A DNA stretch of 64,000 nt, taken from NCBI GenBank assembly GCA_004551485.1, contig SBLD01000002.1, positions 1 through 64,000 of the forward strand. Reading direction: 5' to 3'. This document shows, in pieces, positions 28,606 through 36,814 of the stretch (its first letter is position 1; every line of letters starts with the position of its first letter). The position numbers were made by a program, and so were the translations under genes. This stretch comes from Billgrantia azerbaijanica (GTDB lineage: Bacteria > Pseudomonadota > Gammaproteobacteria > Pseudomonadales > Halomonadaceae). The notes under the pieces are model-generated. The model saw only the letters and a list, made by a program, of their open reading frames with translations, was not told the origin of the DNA and made no database searches.

Positions 28606-29082
28606 ATGGCCTTTGCGCTCTCGACCATGCAGCTGAAAAGCAGTGCCTTTGGGGCGGGGGAGGCGATCCCCGCCAAGTACACCGGCGAGGGCGAGGACGT
28701 GGCGCCGCCGCTGACCTGGCAGGACGCCCCGGACGGCACCAAGGGGTTCGCGGTGATCTGTCACGACCCCGATGCGCCGCTGGTGCAGCACGGCAGCTAC
28801 GGCTTCGTGCACTGGGTGCTCTACAACCTGCCGGCCTCCACCACCTCCCTCGAGGAGAACACGGCCAAGGGTACCCGCGGCAAGAACGACTTCGGCAAGA
28901 TCGGCTATGGCGGCCCCATGCCGCCCGAGGGCCACGGCCTGCACCAGTACTACTTCTGGGTGCTGGCGCTCGACAGGCCCACCGACCTGCCCGAGGGGCT
29001 CGCCCTGGCCGAGGTGCTCAAGCAGCTCGAGCCGCACCTGATCGGCATGAACCGCCTGGTGGGCACCTACCAGCGCGGCTGA
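28606..29082 (+). CDS. YbhB/YbcL (PEBP/RKIP-like) family protein
   Basis: A 158-residue protein of the bacterial phosphatidylethanolamine-binding-protein family. Signature parts: AIPAKYTGEGEDVAPPLTWQDAPDGTKGFAVICHDPDAP (the DPDxP anion-binding loop), FVHWVLYNLPAS, YGGPMPPEGHGLHQYYFWVLALDRP (the GP-P-xG-HxYxF block). Bacterial members are cytosolic or periplasmic proteins of unknown role; here no signal peptide is seen, so it is probably cytosolic like YbhB. Preceded by AGGAGGA. It sits at the end of the HAAT importer gene set. Confidence 0.9.
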   Translation: MAFALSTMQLKSSAFGAGEAIPAKYTGEGEDVAPPLTWQDAPDGTKGFAVICHDPDAPLVQHGSYGFVHWVLYNLPASTTSLEENTAKGTRGKNDFGKIGYGGPMPPEGHGLHQYYFWVLALDRPTDLPEGLALAEVLKQLEPHLIGMNRLVGTYQRG

Positions 29083-29119
29083 CGCTTGCGGCCGTCCCAT
29101 TCATCCTCGCCCGGCCCGC

Positions 29120-30001
29120 TCAGGGGGCAAGGCGCGGCTGCGGGGCGGCCACCTCGGCGTGGCCGCAGACCAGGCGCTCGAGCTCCCGGCAGAAGGCGTC
29201 CTGAGCCTCGCTGGGCGGGTCGGGGCGGCGATGCAGCTCCACCTCCACCTGGTCGAGAGGCGGCAACCCTTCGGCCGCCCCGACGATACGGCACCCCTTG
29301 GGCACGCTGCGCGGCGTCTTCACCGTCAGGGCGAGCCCCGCCCGCACGGCCAGGTTGATGCCGGTGGGGGAGGGGCTCACGTAGTGCAGCTCCCAGCGCC
29401 GCGCGGCGCGGCCCAGCGCCGAGAGGGCGTGCGCCCGGAAGATGCAGCCCTCCGGATTGAGCGCCAGCGGCAGGGTCTCCCAGGCTTCGACGTCGCACCA
29501 CTCGGCCACCACCCACACCATCGGCTCCCAGCCGAGCAACTGGCCGGACGGCGTCGGCGCGTGGCGGATCGACAGCACCACGTCGAGCAGCCCCTCCTGG
29601 AAGCGTTCCACCAGCGCTGCGCTGATGTCGCAGACGATCTCCAGGCGTGCCTCGGGAAAGCGTGCGGCATGGCGGGGCAGCAGGTGGGGCAGGTAGGTCG
29701 CCGCCTGCTCCTCCGAGGTGCCGAAGCGGATCAGTTCGCCGCGCGGGCGCTCGCCCAGCGCCTCCCGTGCCTCCGCCTCGAGCTTGAGCATGTGGCGGGC
29801 ATAGGGCAGCAGGCGCTCGCCGGAGGCGGTCAGCAGCACGCGGCGGCTGGTGCGCGCGAAGAGCGCCTGACCCATCTGCGCCTCGAGGCGCTGGATCTGC
29901 AGGCTGACGGCGGACTGGGTGCGATGCAGTACCTTGGCGGCGGCGCTGAAGCCCTCGCACTCGGCCACCGTCACGAAGGCGCGCAGCAGGTCGGTGTCCA
30001 T
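29120..30001 (-). CDS. LysR family transcriptional regulator
   Basis: A 293-residue LysR regulator. ATG at 30001 puts the helix-turn-helix at the usual position (LLRAFVTVAECEGFSAAAKVLHRTQSAVSLQIQRLEAQMGQALFART). The effector domain follows from about residue 90 and reads like the IciA/ArgP-near group that regulates catabolic genes (ELIRFGTSEEQAATYLPHLLPRHAARFPEARLEIVCD). An upstream in-frame extension reaches into the divergent gene and is rejected. It is divergent from the 2OG oxygenase gene with about 125 bp between the starts, and is the most likely regulator of that gene and of the M24 gene behind it. Confidence 0.9.
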   Translation of the reverse strand: MDTDLLRAFVTVAECEGFSAAAKVLHRTQSAVSLQIQRLEAQMGQALFARTSRRVLLTASGERLLPYARHMLKLEAEAREALGERPRGELIRFGTSEEQAATYLPHLLPRHAARFPEARLEIVCDISAALVERFQEGLLDVVLSIRHAPTPSGQLLGWEPMVWVVAEWCDVEAWETLPLALNPEGCIFRAHALSALGRAARRWELHYVSPSPTGINLAVRAGLALTVKTPRSVPKGCRIVGAAEGLPPLDQVEVELHRRPDPPSEAQDAFCRELERLVCGHAEVAAPQPRLAP

Positions 30002-30125
30002 GATCAATGAGCTCTTGCAATGCAGTGCATCTGAACCATTCATTTCTATTGTTAGTGGGCGCTTTCTATCCTGTCGAGTAACACGCCGTGACGGCGGACA
30101 TCCTCGACGACAGGAGCCGAGCGCG

Positions 30126-31007
30126 ATGGATGCCATGGCCAAGCCCCGGCAGGGGCACGCCCTGAGTGGCCTGATCGACCTGGCCCGCTACCCCCTCGAC
30201 GACCTGGACGGTGACGCAGGGCATGAGCTGATCGCCCGCTGCCGCCGCCAGCTCGACGCGGACGGCTGTGCGGTGCTCGAGCGCTTCGTCCCCGAGGCGG
30301 CACTGGCGCGGCTCGAGCGCGAGACCGCGCGCCTCTCGCCCGAGGCCCACTACAACCGGACCGAGACCAACCCCTACAACAGCGCCGGCGACCCCGAGCG
30401 GCCGGCGAGCCACCCGGTGAACCGCTTCGGCGACCGCACCAACGGCTTCGTCGCCGGCGACCGCATCGGGCCCGACACGCTGATTCGCCAGGTCTATGCG
30501 AACCGCGACTTCCAGCGCTTCGTCGCCGCCGTGGTGGGTATGGCGACGATCCACCCCTACGCCGACCCGCTGGCCGATCTGGTGGTCAACGTGCTGCGTG
30601 AGGGGTGTCAGCACCCGTGGCACTACGACACCAACGAGTTCATCGTCACCCTGATGACGCGCAAGCCCGAAGGCGGTGGACGCTTCGAGTACGCGCCAGG
30701 GATTCGCGGCCCCGAGGGCGAGAACTTCGCCGCGGTGGAGCGGGTGCTCGACGGCGACCGCTCGCGCCTCAAGAGCCTCGACCTTCGGCCCGGTGACCTG
30801 CAGGTGTTCTTCGGTCGCTACTCGCTGCACCGGGTGACGCCGGTCGAGGGCGGCCGCGAGCGCCACACCGTGATCTTCGCCTATGCCAAGGAGCCCGGCT
30901 TCGTCGGGCGTCCCGAACGCGCCCGGCGCATCTTCGGGCGCATGGCGCCGGTTCACGAGCGCCTGCTCGAGGAGGGCATGGCGCGCCGCGACAAACTGGC
31001 CGACTGA
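30126..31007 (+). CDS. 2-oxoglutarate/Fe(II)-dependent oxygenase-like protein
   Basis: A 293-residue protein with the facial triad of a 2OG-Fe(II) oxygenase: H166-Y-D168 in HPWHYDTNEF and H235 in GRYSLHRVTP, with the Arg that would bind 2-oxoglutarate nearby (GGRER, residue 244). The N-terminus carries LIARCRRQLDADGCAVLERFVP, the usual opening of hydroxylases of this fold. It resembles the ArpA/HalD-like or phytanoyl-CoA dioxygenase groups but is not a close match to ectoine hydroxylase. The M24 gene follows after 35 bp, and the LysR gene diverges. Candidate role: hydroxylation of an osmolyte-type substrate. Confidence 0.8.
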   Translation: MDAMAKPRQGHALSGLIDLARYPLDDLDGDAGHELIARCRRQLDADGCAVLERFVPEAALARLERETARLSPEAHYNRTETNPYNSAGDPERPASHPVNRFGDRTNGFVAGDRIGPDTLIRQVYANRDFQRFVAAVVGMATIHPYADPLADLVVNVLREGCQHPWHYDTNEFIVTLMTRKPEGGGRFEYAPGIRGPEGENFAAVERVLDGDRSRLKSLDLRPGDLQVFFGRYSLHRVTPVEGGRERHTVIFAYAKEPGFVGRPERARRIFGRMAPVHERLLEEGMARRDKLAD

Positions 31008-31042
31008 CCCGATCCATTCCCGACAAATCCCGGAGAGGCGCC

Positions 31043-32326
31043 ATGAGCATCGTCGAATCCGACCGCCTGACCGACAGCGAGCCCGAGCGCATCCCGGTCG
31101 TGCCCTCGGCCCCCGTGGCCTGCGGCGACAGCATTCCCACCGCCTTCGACCCCAGGCGGCTGCGCGCCGGTCGCCTGGCGCGGCTGCGCGCCATGATGGC
31201 CGAGCAGGGCTACGCCGCCCTGGTGCTCTTCGACCCCAACAACCAGCGCTACGCCACCGGCTCGCGCAACATGTTCGGCTACTTCCTGCGCAACGCCACG
31301 CGCTATCTCTACGTGCCGCTGGAAGGCCCGATCATCCTCTTCGAGTACCCGGGCAGTGCCCACGTCTCCACCTGGCTTGAGACCATCCACGAGGCGCGCA
31401 CCTCCAAGGTGGTGTGGTCGGCGGTGAACCAGCGCGACGATCTCTCCGCCGACCCCTTCGGCGTCGAAATCGCCGAGCTGGTGGAGGAACACGGCAAGGG
31501 CGACCGCAAGGTCGGTCTCGACCGCTGCACGCTCAAGCTGGCGCGCGCCCTGGAGGCCCACGGGCTCGAGGTGGTCGACTGCCTGCAGGACACCCTGCAC
31601 TGCCGGCGTATCAAGACGGCCGAGGAGATCGCCTGCCTGGCCCAGTCGATGGCGGCGAGCGAGGCCGCCGTGGCGGCGGTGGAGGCCGCCATCAGGCCGG
31701 GCATCACCGAAAACGAGCTGTTCGCTATCCTGTACGGCGAGGTGATCCGGGGTGGCGGCGAGTTCATCGAGACCCGGCTGCTCAACTCCGGGCCGCGCAC
31801 CAACCCCTGGTTCCACGAGGCCAGCGACCGGGTGATCCGCCCCGGCGAGCTGGTGGCGCTCGACACCGACACCATCGGCTGCCACGGCTACTACGCCGAC
31901 TTCTCGCGCACCTTCCCGGTGGGGCCGGGCCGGCCCAGCGCCTACCAGCGCGAGCTCTACCGCCTGGCCTACGATCAGGTGCAGCACAACATGGCAATTC
32001 TCGAACCCGGGATGAGCTATCGCGAGATCGCCGAGCGGGCATGGCAGATCCCCGAGCGCTTCCTCGACCGCCGCTACCCCTCGATCATCCACGGCGTGGG
32101 CATGCACGGCGAGACGCCGCTCGTCGCCCATCACCGGGACTTCGATCGCTTCTCCAGGGACGGCGTCCTGGAGCCCGGCATGGTGGTCTCGGTGGAGAGC
32201 TACATCGGCGAGGTCGGTGGCGCCGACGGCGTGAAGCTCGAGGAGGAGGTGCTGATCACCGACACCGGCATCGAGAAGCTCTCCCGCTACCCCTTCAGTG
32301 AGGCGCTGCTGGGGCGGGAGGTCTGA
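31043..32326 (+). CDS. M24 (creatinase-like) metallohydrolase, DddP-related
   Basis: A 427-residue pita-bread-fold enzyme. An N-terminal creatinase domain is followed by the M24 domain with the metal ligands D274-D286 (VALDTDTIGCHGYYADFSRTF), H350 (YPSIIHGVGMHGETP), E385 (VVSVESYIGE) and E400 (GVKLEEEV). Spacing equals that of DMSP lyase DddP with an offset of 21 residues, and the tyrosine five before the His is kept (Y345). The residue at the DddP catalytic-base position (D377 in Ruegeria lacuscaerulensis) is Gly here, so DMSP lyase activity is unlikely. Xaa-Pro peptidase or another C-N hydrolase role is open. A C-terminal relic of a second copy lies at 44705-44793. Confidence 0.8.
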   Translation: MSIVESDRLTDSEPERIPVVPSAPVACGDSIPTAFDPRRLRAGRLARLRAMMAEQGYAALVLFDPNNQRYATGSRNMFGYFLRNATRYLYVPLEGPIILFEYPGSAHVSTWLETIHEARTSKVVWSAVNQRDDLSADPFGVEIAELVEEHGKGDRKVGLDRCTLKLARALEAHGLEVVDCLQDTLHCRRIKTAEEIACLAQSMAASEAAVAAVEAAIRPGITENELFAILYGEVIRGGGEFIETRLLNSGPRTNPWFHEASDRVIRPGELVALDTDTIGCHGYYADFSRTFPVGPGRPSAYQRELYRLAYDQVQHNMAILEPGMSYREIAERAWQIPERFLDRRYPSIIHGVGMHGETPLVAHHRDFDRFSRDGVLEPGMVVSVESYIGEVGGADGVKLEEEVLITDTGIEKLSRYPFSEALLGREV

Positions 32327-32483
32327 GATGCCAGGAGGCGCAAGGCGAGGTGGGTACGGGCATCATCGTGGTCGGGCTGAAGGTATGTCGGAAAAGTGTC
32401 CTGACTTGGCGCCTTCCTGCCACAGACGGCGGCGGTACCCATGATTTGATGGGGCGCACCTACGCTGCGGCCCGTTCCTTGCG

Positions 32484-35400
32484 ATGATTTCCCGACTCGA
32501 CCTTTCCGAACCCCAGGACACCCCCTACCTGCGCTTCCTCGAGGCGCTCAAGGACGCCGGCTTCGCGGGCGAGATCGCCCCCGACTACGCCAACCGCACG
32601 GTACTCGCCACCGACAACTCCATCTACCAGCGCCTGCCCCAGGCGGTGCTCTACCCCAAACACGCCGACGATCTCGAGCGCATCGCCCACCTCGCCGGCC
32701 AGGTCGAACACCGCCAGGTGGTGCTCGCCCCGCGTGGCGGCGGCACCGGCACCAACGGCCAGTCGCTCACCGACGGCCTGGTGGTGGACGTCTCCAAGCA
32801 CATGAACGCCATCCTCGACATCGACGTCGAGAACCGCCGCGTGCGCGTGCAGGCCGGGGTGGTCAAGGACCAGCTCAACGCCGCCCTGAAGCCCCACGGG
32901 CTGTTCTTCGCCCCGGAGCTCTCGACCTCCAACCGGGCGACGATCGGCGGCATGATCGCCACCGACGCCAGTGGCCAGGGCAGCTGCGAGTACGGCAAGA
33001 CCCGCGACCACGTGCTCGAGCTCGACGTGCTGCTGCTCGGCGGCGAGCGGCTCACCAGCCGCCCGGTGGACGACGCGGCGCTCGACGCGCTGTGCAGCCG
33101 CGACGACGTTACCGGCCGCGCCTACCGCACCGCCCGCGAGATCATCGACACCCAGCGCGAGCAGATCGCCGCCACCTTCCCGCCGCTCAACCGCTGCCTG
33201 ACCGGCTACGACCTGGCGCACCTGCGCGACGCCGAAGGCCGGCTCGACATGAACAGCCTGCTGTGCGGCTCGGAGGGCTCGCTGGGGCTGCTCAATGAAG
33301 CCGTGCTCAACGTGCTGCCGATCCCCCAGCACTCGACGCTGGTCAACGTGCGCTACGCCGGCTTCATGGACGCCCTGCGCGACGCCAAGGCGTTGATGGC
33401 CAGTTCCGCGAAACCCACCTCCATCGAGACGGTGGACGACACCGTGCTGATGCTGGCCATGGAGGACTTCGTCTGGGACAGCGTCGCCGAGTTCTTCCCC
33501 TCGGGGGGCGAGACGCCGGTGCGCGGCATCAACCTGATCGAGTTCAACGACGACGACCCCGAGCGCCTGGCCGAACGCGTCAGCGCCTTCTGCCGCCACC
33601 TGGAGGAGGACGCGAGCGTGCCGCGCCTCGGCTACACCCGGGCGGAGGGCCGGCCGCAGATCCACAAGGTCTACGCCATGCGCAAGCGCGCCGTGGGCCT
33701 GCTCGGCAACGTCCAGGGCGAGAAGCGCCCCATCCCCTTCGTCGAGGACACCGCCGTGCCGCCGGAGCACCTGGCGGACTTCATCGGCGAGTTCCGCGCC
33801 GCGCTCGACGCCCGGGGGCTCGCCTACGGCATGTTCGGCCACGTCGACGCCGGGGTGCTGCACGTGCGCCCAGCCATCGACATGAAGGACCCGGCCCAGG
33901 AGCGGCTGATCCGCGAGGTCTCCGACGAGGTCGCCGAACTGACGCAGAAGTACCACGGCCTGCTGTGGGGCGAGCACGGCAAGGGCGTGCGCTCGGAGTA
34001 CGCGCCGAAGTTCTTCGGCGCGCTCTACCCCAGCCTGCAGCGGGTCAAGGCCGCCTTCGACCCCCACAACCAGCTCAACCCGGGCAAGATCGCGACACCC
34101 GACCAACCCCACGCCGACGACGGGACATCGGGGGCAGGCCGCAGCGAAGGTCATTTGCCAGGGATGGCAAATGTAGCGCCCAGGGAGGGGTTCACAGCGC
34201 CTTCGCGATGGTCCGGCACTCCGGGGCCTGCCCCCGATGCCTCTGAGGCACAACCGGTCAAGCTGGTCGACCCCGGCCTGCTGACCATCGACGGCGTGCC
34301 CACCCGTGGCCAGCTCGACCGCACCATCGACGAGCGGGTGTGGCAGGCGCACGCCGCCACCGTCTACTGCAACGGCAACGGCGCCTGCTACAACTACGAC
34401 CCGAACGACGCCATGTGCCCCTCGTGGAAGGCCACCCGCGAGCGCATCCACTCGCCCAAGGGGCGGGCCAGCCTGATCCGCGAGTGGCTGCGCCAGCAGC
34501 AGGCGGCCGGCATCGACCTGGTCGAGGAGTCACGCAAGAAGAAGGCCGAGGGCGCCTGGGGCTTCGTCAAGGACTTCCCGCTGCGCCTCAAGAACAGCCT
34601 GGCCCGGCGGCGCGGCGAGGCGGACTTCTCCCACGAGGTGTACGAGGCCATGGCGGGGTGTCTCGCCTGCAAGTCGTGCGCCGGCCAGTGCCCGGTCAAG
34701 GTCAACGTGCCCGACTCGCGCTCGCGCTTCCTCGAGGTCTACCACGGCCGCTACCTGCGCCCGCTGCGCGACTACCTGGTCGGCGGCCTGGAGTTCCTGA
34801 TGCCGACGCTCTCCCGCGTCGCGCCGCTCTACAACGCCGCGCTGGGCAACCGCCTGGTCGAGCGGCTGCTGGCCGGGCCGCTGGGCCTGGTCGACACGCC
34901 GCCGCTCGCGCGCGCCAGTCTCAAGAAGCAGCTCAAAGCCTGGGGCGTGGCCGAGGCCACGCCCACCTCGCTCGGCCTGCTCACCGAGGCGCAGAAGGCC
35001 CGCAGCGTGGTGCTCGTGCAGGACGCCTTCACCAGCTTCTACGAGGCCAAGCTGGTGATGGACATCGTCGAGCTGCTCGCGCGCCTCGACGTGCGGGTGT
35101 TCGTCGCCCCCTTTGCACCCAACGGCAAGCCGCTCAACGTCCAGGGCTTTCTCGGTGCCTTCGAGCGCACCGCCGAGAAGCAGGCCGAGCGCCTGCGCAC
35201 CCTGGCCGAGTTCGGCGTGCCGCTGGTGGGCATCGACCCGGCGATGACGCTCACCTACCGCCAGGAGTACGTGCACGCCCTGGGCGCCGACGCCGTGCCC
35301 GAGGTGCTGATGCTGCAGGAGTGGCTGGTAGCTCACTCTTCAACCCTGGCGTCGACCCTAGACCGCCAGCTCGCGCCGGGCGGCCTGACGCTCGACGACC

Positions 35401-35738
35401 CCGGCTTCAAGCTGCTCGCCCACTGCACCGAGAAGACCACCGCCCCCGGCTCGCCCGGCGCCTGGCAGCAGGTGTTCGCCGCCTTCGGCCTGAAGCTCGA
35501 ACTGGTGGCCACCGGCTGCTGCGGCATGTCCGGCACCTACGGCCACGAGGCCCGCAACCGCGAGACCTCCCAGACCATCTATGCCCAGTCGTGGCAGCCG
35601 GTGGTGGAGAATGAGGCCAACGCCGGCCGCCTGCTCGCCACCGGCTACTCCTGCCGCAGCCAGGCCAAGCGCCTCTCCGACACCGCGCTGCCCCACCCGC
35701 TGCAGGGGCTTCTAGAGGCGCTGCGGCGTGCAGGCTAA
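32484..35738 (+). CDS. ydiJ: FAD-binding and Fe-S oxidoreductase, YdiJ-like (D-lactate / D-2-hydroxyglutarate dehydrogenase type)
   Basis: A 1084-residue fusion. Residues 1-540 form the FAD-linked (PCMH) domain with LAPRGGGTGTNGQSLTDGLVVD, ATIGGMIATDASGQGSCEYGKT and NQLNPGKIATP. From about 625 on is the Fe-S/CCG part: CNGNGACYNYDPNDAMCPSWK, CLACKSCAGQCPVKVNVPD and the C-terminal ATGCCGMSGTYGHEARNRE. E. coli YdiJ (about 1018) has the same order and oxidises D-2-hydroxyacids. Here about 45 extra residues (roughly 546-590) come from an in-frame palindromic DNA repeat between the two halves. The 3' end overlaps the convergent GlxA-type regulator by 27 bp. Confidence 0.92.
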   Translation: MISRLDLSEPQDTPYLRFLEALKDAGFAGEIAPDYANRTVLATDNSIYQRLPQAVLYPKHADDLERIAHLAGQVEHRQVVLAPRGGGTGTNGQSLTDGLVVDVSKHMNAILDIDVENRRVRVQAGVVKDQLNAALKPHGLFFAPELSTSNRATIGGMIATDASGQGSCEYGKTRDHVLELDVLLLGGERLTSRPVDDAALDALCSRDDVTGRAYRTAREIIDTQREQIAATFPPLNRCLTGYDLAHLRDAEGRLDMNSLLCGSEGSLGLLNEAVLNVLPIPQHSTLVNVRYAGFMDALRDAKALMASSAKPTSIETVDDTVLMLAMEDFVWDSVAEFFPSGGETPVRGINLIEFNDDDPERLAERVSAFCRHLEEDASVPRLGYTRAEGRPQIHKVYAMRKRAVGLLGNVQGEKRPIPFVEDTAVPPEHLADFIGEFRAALDARGLAYGMFGHVDAGVLHVRPAIDMKDPAQERLIREVSDEVAELTQKYHGLLWGEHGKGVRSEYAPKFFGALYPSLQRVKAAFDPHNQLNPGKIATPDQPHADDGTSGAGRSEGHLPGMANVAPREGFTAPSRWSGTPGPAPDASEAQPVKLVDPGLLTIDGVPTRGQLDRTIDERVWQAHAATVYCNGNGACYNYDPNDAMCPSWKATRERIHSPKGRASLIREWLRQQQAAGIDLVEESRKKKAEGAWGFVKDFPLRLKNSLARRRGEADFSHEVYEAMAGCLACKSCAGQCPVKVNVPDSRSRFLEVYHGRYLRPLRDYLVGGLEFLMPTLSRVAPLYNAALGNRLVERLLAGPLGLVDTPPLARASLKKQLKAWGVAEATPTSLGLLTEAQKARSVVLVQDAFTSFYEAKLVMDIVELLARLDVRVFVAPFAPNGKPLNVQGFLGAFERTAEKQAERLRTLAEFGVPLVGIDPAMTLTYRQEYVHALGADAVPEVLMLQEWLVAHSSTLASTLDRQLAPGGLTLDDPGFKLLAHCTEKTTAPGSPGAWQQVFAAFGLKLELVATGCCGMSGTYGHEARNRETSQTIYAQSWQPVVENEANAGRLLATGYSCRSQAKRLSDTALPHPLQGLLEALRRAG
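34126..34239. repeat. In-frame palindromic repeat inside the ydiJ-like gene
   Basis: A 114-bp element with perfect 15-bp terminal inverted repeats (CATCGGGGGCAGGCC / GGCCTGCCCCCGATG), nested inner pairs GCGAAGG / CCTTCGC and TTTGCCA / TGGCAAA, and a central TGTAGCGCCCAGGGAGG. Its 114 bp keeps the frame (38 codons) and it falls exactly in the linker between FAD and Fe-S domains, where the E. coli YdiJ protein has no equivalent residues. It is unrelated to the GTGGGAGG-type repeats. Confidence 0.8.
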
Positions 35739-36707
35739 ATCAGGCCGGGCCTTGCGGCGTTCCCGGGGAGAGACACCGTATTGCTTCCGATAGCACTTGC
35801 TGAAGTGTGAGGTGGAGGAAAAACCGGTGGCGGTGGCGATATTGAGGATGTCCAGCGAGGTCTTGCGTAGCAGGTTATCGCCATGCTCGAGACGCATTTT
35901 CAGATAGTAGCCGGCGGGGCTGAGGCCGAGCTTGTCCTTGAAGAGTCGCTGCATCTGGCGATGTGAGATACCCACCATCTCGGCGATGATCTCGCAGTTG
36001 ATGGGATCTTCTATATGCGATTGCATGGCCTGGATGGCGGAGGATAACGCCGGATTATGAATGCCCAGGCGCTCCTCGAGTGACATGCGCTGCTTGTCGT
36101 GAGCAGAGCGAATGTTGGGGTGAATGCACTGGTCGGCAATATGCTTGGCCAGTGCGCCACCCTGTTGCCGTTCGACAAGCGAGAGCATCATGTCGAGTCC
36201 CGCCGTGCCTCCCGAGCAGGTCAGGGTATTGCCTGCGATCTCGAAAAGCTCATTGGTCACGATGAGATCCGGATGCTCCTCCTGGAGATTGGCCTGGTCT
36301 TCCCAGTGAATGGTGCAGCGCTTATGGCGAAGCACGCCGGCCCTGGCGAGCAGGATGCTGCCCGTGGAGGTCGAGCCAAGCAGTCGCCGGCTGCGTCCGA
36401 CTTCCCGTAACCATTTGAACAGGCGGTCGTCGGCGATGAGATTGGTGCCAGTGCCAGCGACCAGGATGACGGCATCCAGGCGTCGCCAGTCGTCCAGCGA
36501 CATCGTGGGCGTGAAGACAATGCCATTGCTGGCTTCCACGACCTGGTCGTCAAGGCTGGCCAGCTCCCATCGATACAGGGCTTGGCCGCTCAGCCGGTTG
36601 GCAATACGCAGGGGCTCGATGACCGAGCTGAATGACAGCATGGCAAAATTGGGGAAGAGCAGGAAGCCGACGGTGAAGGCTGGGGTGCCATGGCTAGCGG
36701 ATGTCAT
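35712..36707 (-). CDS. GlxA family transcriptional regulator (DJ-1/PfpI-like domain + AraC HTH)
   Basis: A 331-residue regulator. Residues 1-185 form a DJ-1/PfpI-like ligand domain (FTVGFLLFPNFAMLSFSSVIEPLRIANRLSG... AVILVAGTGTNL... TLTCSGGTAGLDMMLSLV). The C-terminal hundred residues are an AraC domain (CEIIAEMVGISHRQMQRLFKDKLGLSPAGYYLKMRLEHGDNLL... TGFSSTSHFSKCYRKQYGVSPRERR). The nearest characterised relatives are GbdR, CdhR, SouR, DhcR and ArgR, controlling glycine betaine, carnitine, sarcosine, dehydrocarnitine and arginine catabolism. It diverges from the alpha/beta hydrolase-like gene. Base composition is visibly lower in GC than in neighbours. Start at 36707; an upstream Met at 36746 is possible. 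Confidence 0.88.
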   Translation of the reverse strand: MTSASHGTPAFTVGFLLFPNFAMLSFSSVIEPLRIANRLSGQALYRWELASLDDQVVEASNGIVFTPTMSLDDWRRLDAVILVAGTGTNLIADDRLFKWLREVGRSRRLLGSTSTGSILLARAGVLRHKRCTIHWEDQANLQEEHPDLIVTNELFEIAGNTLTCSGGTAGLDMMLSLVERQQGGALAKHIADQCIHPNIRSAHDKQRMSLEERLGIHNPALSSAIQAMQSHIEDPINCEIIAEMVGISHRQMQRLFKDKLGLSPAGYYLKMRLEHGDNLLRKTSLDILNIATATGFSSTSHFSKCYRKQYGVSPRERRKARPDLACTPQRL

Positions 36708-36814
36708 GATCCTTGTCTTTTGTGTCGCTTGGATGCCTTTAACCATGTGGCCGTTGTCGCAAGATGTCAATGCCGATGTGGGCAGCGTTGCATGATCAGT
36801 TACTGGAGAGAACG

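Noticed and set aside
31043-32326. Calling the M24 gene dddP (DMSP lyase)
   Set aside because: The metal site agrees, but the catalytic base position is Gly, so the lyase reaction is not supported.
34120-34240. Treating the ydiJ palindrome as a frameshift or assembly error
   Set aside because: The insert is a multiple of three, keeps the frame, and has well-formed terminal repeats, so it is a real element.
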